IMG/VR virus record: IMGVR_UViG_3300024518_002925
Coordinates: 1-31,198 of that record
Length of the DNA stretch: 31,198 bases
Origin: a virus
Direction: 5' to 3' (one strand)
Shown here piece after piece: positions 15,292 to 21,434 of this stretch (position 1 is the stretch's first letter; each line of letters opens with the position of its first letter). Both the position numbers and the translations under genes were made by a program. The notes under the pieces are model-generated. The model worked only from the letters and a program-made list of their open reading frames with translations, was not told where the DNA came from and ran no database searches.

Positions 15292-15357
15292 TTAGCCGCC
15301 GTTGCCGTTGCTGAGTAGCTGGGGCTGGTGGCCGGTGTGGTCTGCGTAGCGTTGGAA
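15292..15357 (-). pseudogene. Detached 3' end of the DNA methylase gene
   Basis: The minus-strand frame ending at 15292 finishes FQRYADHTGHQPQLLSNGNG plus a final G. This closely parallels the end of the methylase at 16232-17584 (VIQRWADASGGDP) and reads like the natural C-terminus of that family (QRYADxTGxxPxLL). The two are separated by the plus-strand HNH cassette. It is probably the original methylase 3' end cut off by insertion, or a downstream exon if the insertion can be spliced. Confidence 0.6.
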
Positions 15358-15358
15358 T

Positions 15359-15387
15359 TTGCTTATCCCGAACACTTGTGCTATAAT
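15359..15387 (+). promoter_or_regulatory. Plus-strand promoter of the HNH cassette
   Basis: TTGCTT (15359-15364), 17 bases, TATAAT (15382-15387), followed by ATCAG. The -10 neighbourhood TATAATATC is shared with the promoters of the minus-strand structured loci. It begins right next to the detached methylase end, as expected if the promoter is the left part of the inserted cassette. Confidence 0.65.
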
Positions 15388-15392
15388 ATCAG

Positions 15393-15531
15393 TGTCGAGG
15401 TAGCAAGTTCCCGTCAAGGCGGATTTTTTATTTAATCCAATATTTGCTATAATTAACTTGAACCCTCTAAAGGCTTTACGGGTAGCTGCCTCGACAACAG
15501 CGCCGCCGGGCCTGCGGAGGGTTTTTCTTTT
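15393..15531 (+). ncRNA. Structured leader RNA with interleaved helices and terminator, upstream of HNH gene
   Basis: H1: TGTCGAGGTAGC (15393-15404) pairs with GCTGCCTCGACA (15485-15496), 12 bp including one G-U. H2: AACCCTC...AGGC (15461-15474) pairs with GCCT...GAGGGTT (15510-15523), then TTTCTTTT to 15531. The strands interleave, so the helices form a pseudoknot or are alternatives, H2 being an intrinsic terminator. H1 starts 5 bases after the -10 box. Smaller elements: CCCGT/ACGGG just inside H1 and a GGATT/AATCC hairpin. Probably a conditional attenuator for the HNH gene. Confidence 0.6.
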
Positions 15532-15543
15532 GAGGGGTGCGAT

Positions 15544-16293
15544 ATGGGAAAACTTGAGTATTTTTGTGTCATCTGCCGTAACCGGGCCGATCTTAATGTT
15601 TGTAAAAGCTGTCAGGCCAAAAGCCGTCAACCATGCCCAGACTGCGGAACGCCAACCCCAACGATCACTAGAATGGGCAAAAAGCCTAAAAACCCCACTT
15701 GTGTGGCTTGCACAACTCGCAGGAAAGCACCCACAAGACGGATAGGTATAACTTGCCGGGTATGTAAATTGCGGTTCAAAAAGGTTGACAGAGTACAGCT
15801 TGTTTGCCCGACCTGCTATGGCGCAAAAGTTCAATGCCCTGTGTGCGAGTGTCACATGCCAAAATACAATAAAAAGGCAGGTGTGAGAAAATATTGTTCG
15901 TCCCGTTGTTTGAAGCTTGCCAACCCCACTTCTCCAGAACGATTCAAGCAAGGCCAAATGAAAAGATGGGCGGGCTATGTCCGCAAAACCCATCAAAATA
16001 CTCTCGCCAGAAGAACGGTCGAATATAAGCAGTGGCGGGCCGCAGTTTTTAAGCGTGATAACTACACTTGCCAGGATTGCGGCGACAAATTCTATAAGGG
16101 TTGTGGTAGACAAATAGAACTTCATCCGCATCATATCAAACCCTTTGCTGCCTATCCAGACCTGAGATACGATATTGACAATGGTATAACTCTTTGTAAA
16201 GACTGTCATCTCAAATGCCATAAACATATATTTATTGGGAGGACAAAACGCAAACCGGATCCCCGCCAGATGCGTCTGCCCATCTTTGAATAA
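15544..16293 (+). CDS. HNH endonuclease with multiple zinc-ribbon motifs
   Basis: A 249-residue protein, the only confident plus-strand gene in the window. The N-terminal two thirds hold several Cys pairs (CVIC, CKSC, CPDC, CVAC, CRVC, CPTC, CPVC, and a CSSRC), suggesting three or four zinc ribbons for DNA recognition. The C-terminal HNH domain starts at YTCQDCG and has the catalytic pair in LHPHHIKPF, then DNGITLCKDCHLKCH. A GAGGGG site precedes the ATG by 6 bases. Orientation, own promoter and leader, and its position across the 3' end of the methylase all mark it as a free-standing homing endonuclease inserted here. The last 62 bases overlap the methylase gene on the other strand. Confidence 0.9.
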   Translation: MGKLEYFCVICRNRADLNVCKSCQAKSRQPCPDCGTPTPTITRMGKKPKNPTCVACTTRRKAPTRRIGITCRVCKLRFKKVDRVQLVCPTCYGAKVQCPVCECHMPKYNKKAGVRKYCSSRCLKLANPTSPERFKQGQMKRWAGYVRKTHQNTLARRTVEYKQWRAAVFKRDNYTCQDCGDKFYKGCGRQIELHPHHIKPFAAYPDLRYDIDNGITLCKDCHLKCHKHIFIGRTKRKPDPRQMRLPIFE

Positions 16294-17584
16294 CAACTGC
16301 GATATACTCCGGCGACAATTCGCACCCTATCACCCGCCGCCCGTCGTCTAAATTCTCGGCGGCGATAACACTAATACCCGACCCCAGAAACGGATCAAAG
16401 ATAACGTCGTCGGGCTTGCCGTACTTCTCGAAACACCATTGCGGCAAGGCAACCGGCTTCTGGGTCGGATGGACGCGGCGTTGACCTTGTTCGGAGGCTT
16501 TTAACATTCCATTCCATCTATGCTCAAACTTGCGAACCGCCGTTCCCTGATTTGTCCAGGCCATCTCGCAATCGGCAAAGTTCCCGGTGTTATCTTTGTC
16601 CCAAATAATCCAGCAAGGCGACGGCTCCAAAACATCAGTATAGTAATTGCCGCCCCACCAAAAATGACAAGCGTCATAAAATACTCTCAAGGCTAAAGTT
16701 GCCGCCCGCCTTGCTGTTTCGGTTGTATCGTCTCCGATAACTTCGGCGTACTTTCCAACGTCTACTATGTTCGCGGTTCCGTCGGAACCGCGAACATCCG
16801 CGCTCCCAAAGGGTTTGGCTCCGCCTACGGAGCCAAACCCTTTGTTTTTTACGCCGCCGAAAGGAATGTCATAGGCTTCTCCGCCGCCAACGGATACGTT
16901 GGCGGCAACTATGTTTATTCCATAAGGGGGGTCAGCCCAAACCATGTTAACTGTTTCGCCATTCAATAATGCCTTTACCGCTTCCTCGTCTGTGCTGTCA
17001 ATGCAAGCTATAGTATGCCGGCCAAGTTGCCATGTGTCCCCGATTTTCACTTTCCAAATTTCTTGATACTGATCGGCTTCCGCTTTACTTGCCCCAACCT
17101 CCGTATCCTTCCCCTCGTCCCCGTTCCCCCCAGCGACCCCCGCCGCCTCCCGCGCCCGCTCCAGCATCGCCTCCAATCGTGGCCTATCCGCCACCAGCCC
17201 CCGCGTCCGCTCGGCAAGCTCGGCCAGTTTCGCGGTATCGACGACTGCGCCGACCGGGCTTGCATTATCAGTTTCCATGAGCAGCAAAGCCTCATCATAC
17301 GGTATCCCGGTATAATCCTTGACCTCGATGAACTCCCGCCCCGCTGCTGATGTCGCCATCCAGAAGCCGTGGCCGGCCAGGATGTAGCTAACGTCCGGGT
17401 GTAGGCTCTGCCCGTTGCCCAGGTCGATGATCTCGGCGGGCGACCAGACAACGATATTTTTGTACTGGTCGAATATGTCAAGTGAGCCTTGTAACCCCTT
17501 AACCTGACTTTCCGGGTGTTCATTGTAATTTTGCGGGTGCGGCGTTACGTCATTGATCCCGCGCAGTTCGCTTCTTACGCTCAT
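16232..17584 (-). CDS. ParB-like domain fused to N4-cytosine/N6-adenine DNA methyltransferase, altered C-terminus
   Basis: A 450-residue protein. Residues 1-110 resemble the ParB/sulfiredoxin-type domain found on phage methylases (HPQNYNEHPESQVKGL, VSYILAGHGFW). The methylase domain has WADPPYGI (DPPY at 218-221) and later FDPFLGSG (SAM-binding, 397-403), the order of beta-class enzymes that methylate adenine N6 or cytosine N4. Between them is a Gly-rich stretch (about 228-275) whose DNA holds three perfect inverted repeats. The last about 18 residues (RWADASGGDPVCVLSSQ) are encoded by sequence belonging to the inverted HNH cassette, while a better family C-terminus survives at 15292-15357. 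Starts in an ATGA overlap. Probably protects phage DNA or regulates. Confidence 0.88.
   Translation of the reverse strand: MSVRSELRGINDVTPHPQNYNEHPESQVKGLQGSLDIFDQYKNIVVWSPAEIIDLGNGQSLHPDVSYILAGHGFWMATSAAGREFIEVKDYTGIPYDEALLLMETDNASPVGAVVDTAKLAELAERTRGLVADRPRLEAMLERAREAAGVAGGNGDEGKDTEVGASKAEADQYQEIWKVKIGDTWQLGRHTIACIDSTDEEAVKALLNGETVNMVWADPPYGINIVAANVSVGGGEAYDIPFGGVKNKGFGSVGGAKPFGSADVRGSDGTANIVDVGKYAEVIGDDTTETARRAATLALRVFYDACHFWWGGNYYTDVLEPSPCWIIWDKDNTGNFADCEMAWTNQGTAVRKFEHRWNGMLKASEQGQRRVHPTQKPVALPQWCFEKYGKPDDVIFDPFLGSGISVIAAENLDDGRRVIGCELSPEYIAVVIQRWADASGGDPVCVLSSQ
16767..16797. repeat. Inverted repeat, 14-bp perfect arms, inside the methylase gene
   Basis: ATGTTCGCGGTTCC (16767-16780), 3-base loop, GGAACCGCGAACAT (16784-16797). 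It encodes the DVRGSDGTANI part of the Gly-rich insert of the methylase. First of three perfect inverted repeats within 140 bases. Confidence 0.9.
16807..16850 (+). terminator. 17-bp perfect hairpin plus T6, intrinsic terminator on the plus strand
   Basis: CAAAGGGTTTGGCTCCG (16807-16823), 4-base loop, and its perfect complement (16828-16844) followed by TTTTTT (16845-16850). On the plus strand this is a textbook rho-independent terminator, 510 bases after the HNH stop and inside the antisense strand of the methylase gene. It could end the HNH transcript before it runs far against the methylase operon. On the minus strand it encodes NKGFGSVGGAKPFG. Confidence 0.75.
16883..16906. repeat. Inverted repeat, 10-bp perfect arms, inside the methylase gene
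   Basis: GCCGCCAACG (16883-16892), 4-base loop GATA, CGTTGGCGGC (16897-16906). Encodes the AANVSVGG part of the methylase just after DPPY. Confidence 0.85.
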
Positions 17585-17805
17585 TTAGCCTCTATCGCTC
17601 TCTCAGATCGTTTCTGGTGGCGCTTCGTCAGGTATTGCCCTCGAATTCCGCCTGTATCGCTCTCCGGCCATCTCTGAGGCGGCACCGTTGACGATCCAGG
17701 CTCACACCATCTATGAAATCTCCGGGTACTCGACAACGGCGTCACCGTCGATGTTCCCGGCTCAACCGGCCGGGCCATGTCTCCGGTGCGCTGCGGCTCA
17801 GTCAT
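17581..17805 (-). CDS. Hypothetical protein with internal repeat
   Basis: A 74-residue protein starting MTEPQRTGDMARPVEPG; the ATG at 17805 overlaps the upstream stop by 8 bases and the stop overlaps the methylase start by ATGA. It contains two similar units, EPGTSTVTPLSS and EPGSSTVPPQRW, each followed by an Arg/Trp-containing stretch, and is Pro/Ser/Thr/Arg-rich. Probably a small coupled protein of unknown function; low complexity makes it less certain. Confidence 0.45.
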   Translation of the reverse strand: MTEPQRTGDMARPVEPGTSTVTPLSSTRRFHRWCEPGSSTVPPQRWPESDTGGIRGQYLTKRHQKRSERAIEAK

Positions 17806-18166
17806 CGGCGGCCACCGGATTGAACAACATCGCAAGAAGCAGTTGGGCCTCCTCGCTCATCTCGAAATCAACGCCTGCTTCGTCCAGGCTTTCCACGCGG
17901 GCCCAAATCGCATCTCTCAGTGAGTCGGTGCCTTGCAACTCAGCCGCCAGCCGCTCAAGCTGGCCCACCTCGACCCCGTTGACGAAGATCGGCGGACCGA
18001 TGCGCTCCAGGCAGTCGGCGCAATGCTGCCACTCGACGCGCCCGCAGTTGCAGAGTTGGCGGGAGTGGTGCGGGCCGGCGCTGATCCAGACGTGGAAGCG
18101 ACCCCGGCAGAAGTAGACGCGAGTGCGCAGGGCGGTGTGGGCGTCGGTGGTCATTGTATCGGTCAT
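17798..18166 (-). CDS. Hypothetical protein with SWIM-like Cys/His pattern
   Basis: A 122-residue protein. Residues 17-52 read VYFCRGRFHVWISAGP, CNCGRVEWQHCADC, with a CNCG...C..C arrangement that could bind zinc. The remainder is an acidic helical region (VGQLERLAAELQG, MSEEAQLLLAMLF). Start and stop are coupled to neighbours by short overlaps. No firm family; the metal-binding idea is from Cys spacing only. Confidence 0.55.
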   Translation of the reverse strand: MTDTMTTDAHTALRTRVYFCRGRFHVWISAGPHHSRQLCNCGRVEWQHCADCLERIGPPIFVNGVEVGQLERLAAELQGTDSLRDAIWARVESLDEAGVDFEMSEEAQLLLAMLFNPVAADD

Positions 18167-18351
18167 GGCTTCTCCAGTAGTGACAACTGCCTCGGCCCCG
18201 GCGGTTTGCCGTTGCGCTGCGCCTTGGTGGGCGGCGCGTAAGGCTGGGCGGTGTGGGTTGCAATGCGGTGCAATCGCCTTGCAAAACCTGGCTTTCTGTC
18301 ATTTGCTCTTATCCCGCTGTAATATTGTTGTCCAGTAGTAATCTGTCCCAA
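18163..18351 (-). CDS. Hypothetical small protein, start uncertain
   Basis: Open frame of up to 62 residues ending ...PPGPRQLSLLEKP with the stop in an ATGA overlap with the next start. The C-terminal QLSLLE ending is one I associate with small phage proteins. The 5' part overlaps the end of the AT-rich gene upstream by 53 bases, so the true start is unclear, and a competing frame begins at 18302. Low confidence. Confidence 0.35.
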   Translation of the reverse strand: MGQITTGQQYYSGIRANDRKPGFARRLHRIATHTAQPYAPPTKAQRNGKPPGPRQLSLLEKP

Positions 18352-18898
18352 TCGTAATAATCCACCAGCAGATATGTAGGTCTATATAGCGCCGTTGAAA
18401 ATCAATGTGAAAACCCAATGAAAACCAAGGTCCTTTTATAGTGCTATATGAGATGGGCACAATCTTCGTATTGATTATCTTTCTTTCCTCCACTCCATTT
18501 GCCATGCGTAAGTCTCCATCTGGATTGCCTTCCTCCCAAGTAAAGGCCCCGCATTGACAACGCATTAACGGATGTGGTTCTTCATTATTTGCATCTGTAT
18601 AATCAGCACTGCCTCCAGTGTCATCCCACAACCAGGCGTGTAGTCCGTTTTTGCAAAGTGTGTCATACTCATTAGAAATGATAAGTTGGTTATCCTTAAC
18701 ATGTCTAACTATATCGGTCAAGAAACACCAAACACATAAATATTCTTTGTCAATTTCCGGGCCGCCACGACGAATAACAGTATTCCAAACTTCATTTGAG
18801 ATGCTGAATTCGACAACTTCTCCCCCGCACCGATTACAAGGAAGTTCGCTAACCTCATCTGCTACAAAATATAATGCTTCATTTGTCTTAACCATCAT
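18299..18898 (-). CDS. Hypothetical protein in an AT-rich island
   Basis: A 199-residue protein starting at 18898 (MMVKTNEALYFVADEV), where ATG overlaps the upstream stop. Residues 17-60 include LPCNRCGGEVVEF and LCVWCFLTDIV, a zinc-ribbon-like four-Cys set; RCQCGAFTWEEGNP follows. The C-terminus is hydrophobic and Trp-rich (IDLHICWWIITIGTDYYW). The region 18350-18890 is visibly richer in A/T than its neighbours, suggesting later acquisition. No family recognised. Confidence 0.55.
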   Translation of the reverse strand: MMVKTNEALYFVADEVSELPCNRCGGEVVEFSISNEVWNTVIRRGGPEIDKEYLCVWCFLTDIVRHVKDNQLIISNEYDTLCKNGLHAWLWDDTGGSADYTDANNEEPHPLMRCQCGAFTWEEGNPDGDLRMANGVEERKIINTKIVPISYSTIKGPWFSLGFHIDFQRRYIDLHICWWIITIGTDYYWTTILQRDKSK

Positions 18899-19548
18899 TC
18901 GCACATCTCCGCTGTATTCCTCGGCTCCCCCCGCCCGAACTCGACAACTTGCCTCTGCCCGGCTCGGCACCTGCCCTCGTCAAACGTGCCTATCCAGACC
19001 CAGCCCGGCCCAACCAGCGGATGATTGACCTCTATCCACATTTCAGCCGGTTCCGGCTTCATATCGTAAAAAATGCCGGTAATGCGGGCATGTTCGCCGC
19101 TCAGGTAGCGTCCAATTCGCGGGCACTCTTCGTTATCCACCTTCGCACACTTCCGCACCCTGACCGCCTCGGTGAACCAGGCTCCGAAATAAGCCACGGT
19201 CGGCCGGGGCGTTGGCGAAAAGGTGGGCGACGGCGACACCGTTGACGGCGTTGCCGTCGGGGAGGAAATTAAGGGAGGTGGTGTCGCCGTCGCTAAGGAG
19301 GATGGACTTGCAGCCGGCGTCGGTGTTGGCGTCTGCGTTGCCGTTGCCGTATCCGCTACCACAACGGGCGGCGTGGGCGTGGTCGTCGGCTGCAAGGGGA
19401 GGGGCGTTTGGGTTGGCGTGACGATCTCGACGGTGGGCAGGGGCGGCGGGGCGGGTCGGTCGCGTTGCAAGATGCAGCCGGCGGCAATCAATAGGATTAG
19501 AACGGTTAAGGCGAGGCGAGCGAAGTAGTCACTTGGTTTCGTTTTCAT
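18895..19548 (-). CDS. Lipoprotein with Thr/Pro-rich linker and SH3-like domain
   Basis: A 217-residue secreted protein starting MKTKPSDYFARLAL, with a membrane signal and lipobox ending LIAAGC, a long Thr/Pro/Ala linker (about residues 35-118, repeated TPTPTP), and a C-terminal domain of about 95 residues (VRVRKCAKVDNEECPRIGRY, EMWIEVNHPLVGPGWVWIG) typical of bacterial SH3 domains, with Cys residues that may form disulfides. It is translated after the membrane coiled-coil protein and holin, so it could be a moron that alters the lysogen surface, or part of lysis. Such linkers are common in Chloroflexota proteins, a weak hint at the host. Confidence 0.7.
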   Translation of the reverse strand: MKTKPSDYFARLALTVLILLIAAGCILQRDRPAPPPLPTVEIVTPTQTPLPLQPTTTPTPPVVVADTATATQTPTPTPAASPSSLATATPPPLISSPTATPSTVSPSPTFSPTPRPTVAYFGAWFTEAVRVRKCAKVDNEECPRIGRYLSGEHARITGIFYDMKPEPAEMWIEVNHPLVGPGWVWIGTFDEGRCRAGQRQVVEFGRGEPRNTAEMCE

Positions 19549-19729
19549 TAGCCTCACCGTTTAGCGGAAGCCATTTCACGTAAAGCGTGATAAGCCACAG
19601 TCCCCCACGTTTCCACCAGACAACATTGCCCGCTTCGAGTCGCTTGATTCGGCAATGTGCCCAGGCGTGAAAGCGACCATGAAGGTGGATGATAACGGCT
19701 AGGCGGTCGGCAATCCATCGGTTTTTCAT
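19529..19729 (-). CDS. Hypothetical small basic protein
   Basis: A 66-residue Trp/His/Arg-rich protein (MKNRWIADRLAVIIHLHGRF, NVVWWKRGGLWLITLYVKWL). The start overlaps the previous stop by ATGA; the stop is 20 bases inside the next gene. The second half is hydrophobic enough to touch a membrane. No family recognised. Confidence 0.5.
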   Translation of the reverse strand: MKNRWIADRLAVIIHLHGRFHAWAHCRIKRLEAGNVVWWKRGGLWLITLYVKWLPLNGEANENETK

Positions 19730-20178
19730 CGCTCACCGCCCGCCGCTTTCTTAACTTTGGCCTCCGACAGCTTTCTCATAAGCCGCTCTGACATCTTCCG
19801 AAGTTCTCGGATGGTCATTTCGGCAAAGCCTTCTATCGTGACCGGTGGGTCAATGTCTGCAAGTTGCATAAACGTGGTATTAATTAAGAAGGCAAGCTGG
19901 TATTTCATGCCCTCGGCGGTCAGGTCTTCAACTGAGTTCTTGGTATCCTCTAGCTCCTGGCGAAGTTCTGCGATCTCTTGCCGGTCTTTTTCCCGGTCGG
20001 CGCGTAGCTTTACCACGTCTTTTTCTAGTCTCTCAACGAGGGTCAGCGCTGTCTGTGTTAGCTGACCGGTAGCAGAGGCATCAGTTTTTCGTCTATTAAA
20101 CCATGCTGTCCCCCAGGCCCCTAAGACACCGGAACCAAGGACGGCGACTATAACCGTGACTATCTGCTCGGTTTCCAT
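19726..20178 (-). CDS. Membrane-anchored coiled-coil protein, possible lysis accessory
   Basis: A 150-residue protein with an N-terminal membrane segment (IVTVIVAVLGSGVLGAWGTAWF, written here in part: residues 5-26) followed by a long charged coiled coil (about 45-90, RLEKDVVKLRADREKDRQEI) and a helical basic C-terminus. N-terminal anchor plus coiled coil, directly after a holin, is the layout of inner-membrane spanin (Rz-like) subunits, but no overlapping Rz1-type lipoprotein is evident; the lipoprotein two genes on might serve. Many phages carry similar proteins of unknown role. Confidence 0.55.
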   Translation of the reverse strand: METEQIVTVIVAVLGSGVLGAWGTAWFNRRKTDASATGQLTQTALTLVERLEKDVVKLRADREKDRQEIAELRQELEDTKNSVEDLTAEGMKYQLAFLINTTFMQLADIDPPVTIEGFAEMTIRELRKMSERLMRKLSEAKVKKAAGGER

Positions 20179-20231
20179 TTGTCCCCCCTGGCCCCGTCAA
20201 TTACAATGTTAATAATGGTTGTCATCGGCAT
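20160..20231 (-). CDS. Possible 23-residue leader peptide
   Basis: MPMTTIINIVIDGARGDKWK and three more residues, with AGGAG 8 bases before the ATG, overlapping the start of the following membrane protein gene. A strong ribosome binding site and overlap suggest translational coupling, but the frame is too short to be sure. Confidence 0.3.
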   Translation of the reverse strand: MPMTTIINIVIDGARGDKWKPSR

Positions 20232-20265
20232 TTGACACGCTCCTTTGCCGGTGGCAGCAAGTCCT

Positions 20266-20293
20266 CGGCGGCGGTCTTGGTAGTCAGCCGCCG
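20266..20293. other. Hairpin between holin and next gene
   Basis: CGGCGGC (20266-20272) and GCCGCCG (20287-20293) are complementary with a 14-base loop. No T-tract follows, so it is not an obvious terminator; it may stabilise or process the mRNA in this 75-base gap. Confidence 0.5.
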
Positions 20294-20306
20294 GGGGCGC
20301 TTGGTT

Positions 20307-20582
20307 TTACTCAGCCTTTGCGGTCGGGTGCTGCTCCGCAATCCAGGCGGCAAAATCGCCCGCCTTCGTGCCCTTGAGAGGCACGGCGGTTTTGACTCGC
20401 AGTAGCATCACAATAAGCCCGACCACCGAGCCAATCGGTCCGACCCAGGCGGCGACCTCCGGCGGCAGTTGCGTTATGTCGATAGCAGCGATGATCTGCT
20501 CCAAGATTACGAACACGCCGCCGATGGTCAGGGCTGCGCCGAATTGGATGGTGTTTGATTTGAGCAATGGTTTAGGTCTCAT
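20307..20582 (-). CDS. Putative holin
   Basis: A 91-residue protein, MRPKPLLKSNTIQFGAALTI, with two predicted membrane helices (about 15-33 and 48-66) separated by a short loop (TQLPPEVAAWVG) and a charged C-terminus. KPLLKSNTIQ followed by two helices is the pattern of a common class II phage holin, which forms the membrane lesion that times lysis. It is the first gene after a sigma70 promoter and terminator, with GGAGGAAAA before the ATG. No endolysin is seen beside it. Confidence 0.68.
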   Translation of the reverse strand: MRPKPLLKSNTIQFGAALTIGGVFVILEQIIAAIDITQLPPEVAAWVGPIGSVVGLIVMLLRVKTAVPLKGTKAGDFAAWIAEQHPTAKAE

Positions 20583-20594
20583 TTTTCCTCCAAC

Positions 20595-20632
20595 AAAAAA
20601 GACGCGCCGTAACCGTAGTTACCCTGCGCGTC
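20595..20632 (-). terminator. Intrinsic terminator between the promoter and the holin gene
   Basis: On the minus strand GACGCGC (20632-20626) pairs with GCGCGTC (20607-20601), with an inner GTAAC/GTTAC stem (20622-20618 with 20613-20609) and TTTTTT (20600-20595). It lies about 30 bases after the expected transcription start at about 20667 and just before the holin ribosome binding site. A terminator here would block the operon unless antitermination occurs. Confidence 0.85.
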
Positions 20633-20673
20633 GTGTGGTTTTCACCCTACGGAATATTTTATTATTTGAGATT

Positions 20674-20702
20674 ATTTTACCACGCCGTAAAGTTTACGTC
20701 AA
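20674..20702 (-). promoter_or_regulatory. Sigma70 promoter upstream of the holin gene (late-promoter candidate)
   Basis: TTGACG (20702-20697), 17-base spacer, TAAAAT (20679-20674). An inverted repeat TTTAC-GGCGTG-GTAAA in the spacer/-10 may be an operator. The 20-base segment at 20694-20713 is shared, with one change, with the portal promoter at 9568-9587. The promoter overlaps the last codons of the gene at 20694-20915 (KLT then TAA). Confidence 0.8.
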
Positions 20703-20915
20703 CTTGCGGCATTGTCCGAGCCGGTCTTTTTCCCGCTCGATGACCTCGGAAACTGAGACATTATGTTGTCTGAGCCAGCCCAAAGCGCGGGCCTCGTCTC
20801 GGTTCGGCGTCTTGGCCTCCATCCCCAGGATGATCTCAACATGACGCAGGGCGCCACGCAAGACATAGTACAACGCCAGAAATTGAGTTTTTAACATCCC
20901 GTCTATCTCACTCAT
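20694..20915 (-). CDS. Hypothetical protein
   Basis: A 73-residue helical protein, MSEIDGMLKTQFLALYYVLR, containing NRDEARALGWLRQHNVSVSE. Its start overlaps the upstream stop by 8 bases. Its final codons form the conserved -35 side of the late promoter. No family recognised. Confidence 0.5.
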   Translation of the reverse strand: MSEIDGMLKTQFLALYYVLRGALRHVEIILGMEAKTPNRDEARALGWLRQHNVSVSEVIEREKDRLGQCRKLT

Positions 20916-21195
20916 TTCGTTTCTCTCGCGTATTGCTATAAAACCCGCAGATAAAATCCCATAACTCCAGGGCGGTCTCCGGCCCGATTACAACCTCGTC
21001 AAAGTGCCCATATTTGCATTTGTAGCCGAAGATGTAGCGCAGCCCAGTGACCAGCCGCCGCCAGAAGCCCTGGGCGGCTAGGTGGGTGTAGATGTAGATA
21101 AATTGCTCTCCCGGTTCATCGGCATCGGGATCATAGCCGAATACCAATTGATGCTCAGGTGAGCCGCAGTCGCATAGTATCAATTCGTGTTTCAT
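20908..21195 (-). CDS. Conserved phage hypothetical protein (CDCxSPEHQ type)
   Basis: A 95-residue protein starting MKHELILCDCGSPEHQLVFG; an AGAGGAC site is just upstream of this ATG. The pattern LCDCGSPEHQ, then an aromatic strand region (EQFIYIYTHLAAQGFWRRL), then YIFGYKCKYGHFDEVVI, is one I know from many unannotated phage proteins; CDC and the later C/H residues may bind metal. Function unknown. Confidence 0.6.
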   Translation of the reverse strand: MKHELILCDCGSPEHQLVFGYDPDADEPGEQFIYIYTHLAAQGFWRRLVTGLRYIFGYKCKYGHFDEVVIGPETALELWDFICGFYSNTREKRNE

Positions 21196-21207
21196 AAGTC
21201 CTCTTTC

Positions 21208-21242
21208 GCCCCGGCTCCGGCGGGCTTTCTTGGAGCCGGGGC
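21208..21242. other. GC-rich leader hairpin, 11-bp perfect arms
   Basis: GCCCCGGCTCC (21208-21218) and GGAGCCGGGGC (21232-21242) pair perfectly around a 13-base loop, directly upstream of the ribosome binding site of the CDCxSPEHQ gene. No U-tract follows, so it is more likely an mRNA stabiliser or processing site than a terminator. Confidence 0.7.
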
Positions 21243-21434
21243 TATACATCATTTCCACAACTAATCAGGTTATCGAGGCGGGCCAACCTCCGCGCCAACC
21301 CGCAGCCCAGCGCCTCCCGTCGCTCAGATTTCGCCGCCCGTCGGCTGGCGGGCGATTATCGAAAATCGACTGTGTATTTTGGCGATCAGCGCCACTCCTC
21401 CCAGCCGCCGACGACCCGACGCCGGGGTGTCTGC
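21243..21434. other. Non-coding gap with hairpins and a repeated intergenic motif
   Basis: No convincing gene in either strand. The minus strand holds a CGCCCG/CGGGCG hairpin near 21330-21355 and, directly after the upstream gene's stop, GCAGACACCCCGG...GGCTGGGAGG (about 21399-21436). A similar element follows the stop of the gene at 21856 (about 21814-21856), and a shorter GCAGACAACCCCGCC lies near 22840. Confidence 0.5.

Noticed and set aside
15393-15531. Group I intron core (P3/P7-like interleaved helices)
   Set aside because: Helices are too long, the core is too short, and no conserved P7 guanosine-site sequence is visible; each copy has its own promoter and terminator.
15292-16296. 334-residue minus-strand open frame opposite the HNH gene
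   Set aside because: It is the shadow of the clearly recognisable plus-strand HNH endonuclease; only its last 21 codons look like real (detached methylase) sequence.
17955-18302. 115-residue frame starting in an ATGA overlap
   Set aside because: Arg-rich composition typical of an out-of-frame reading; it overlaps the better supported gene at 17798-18166.
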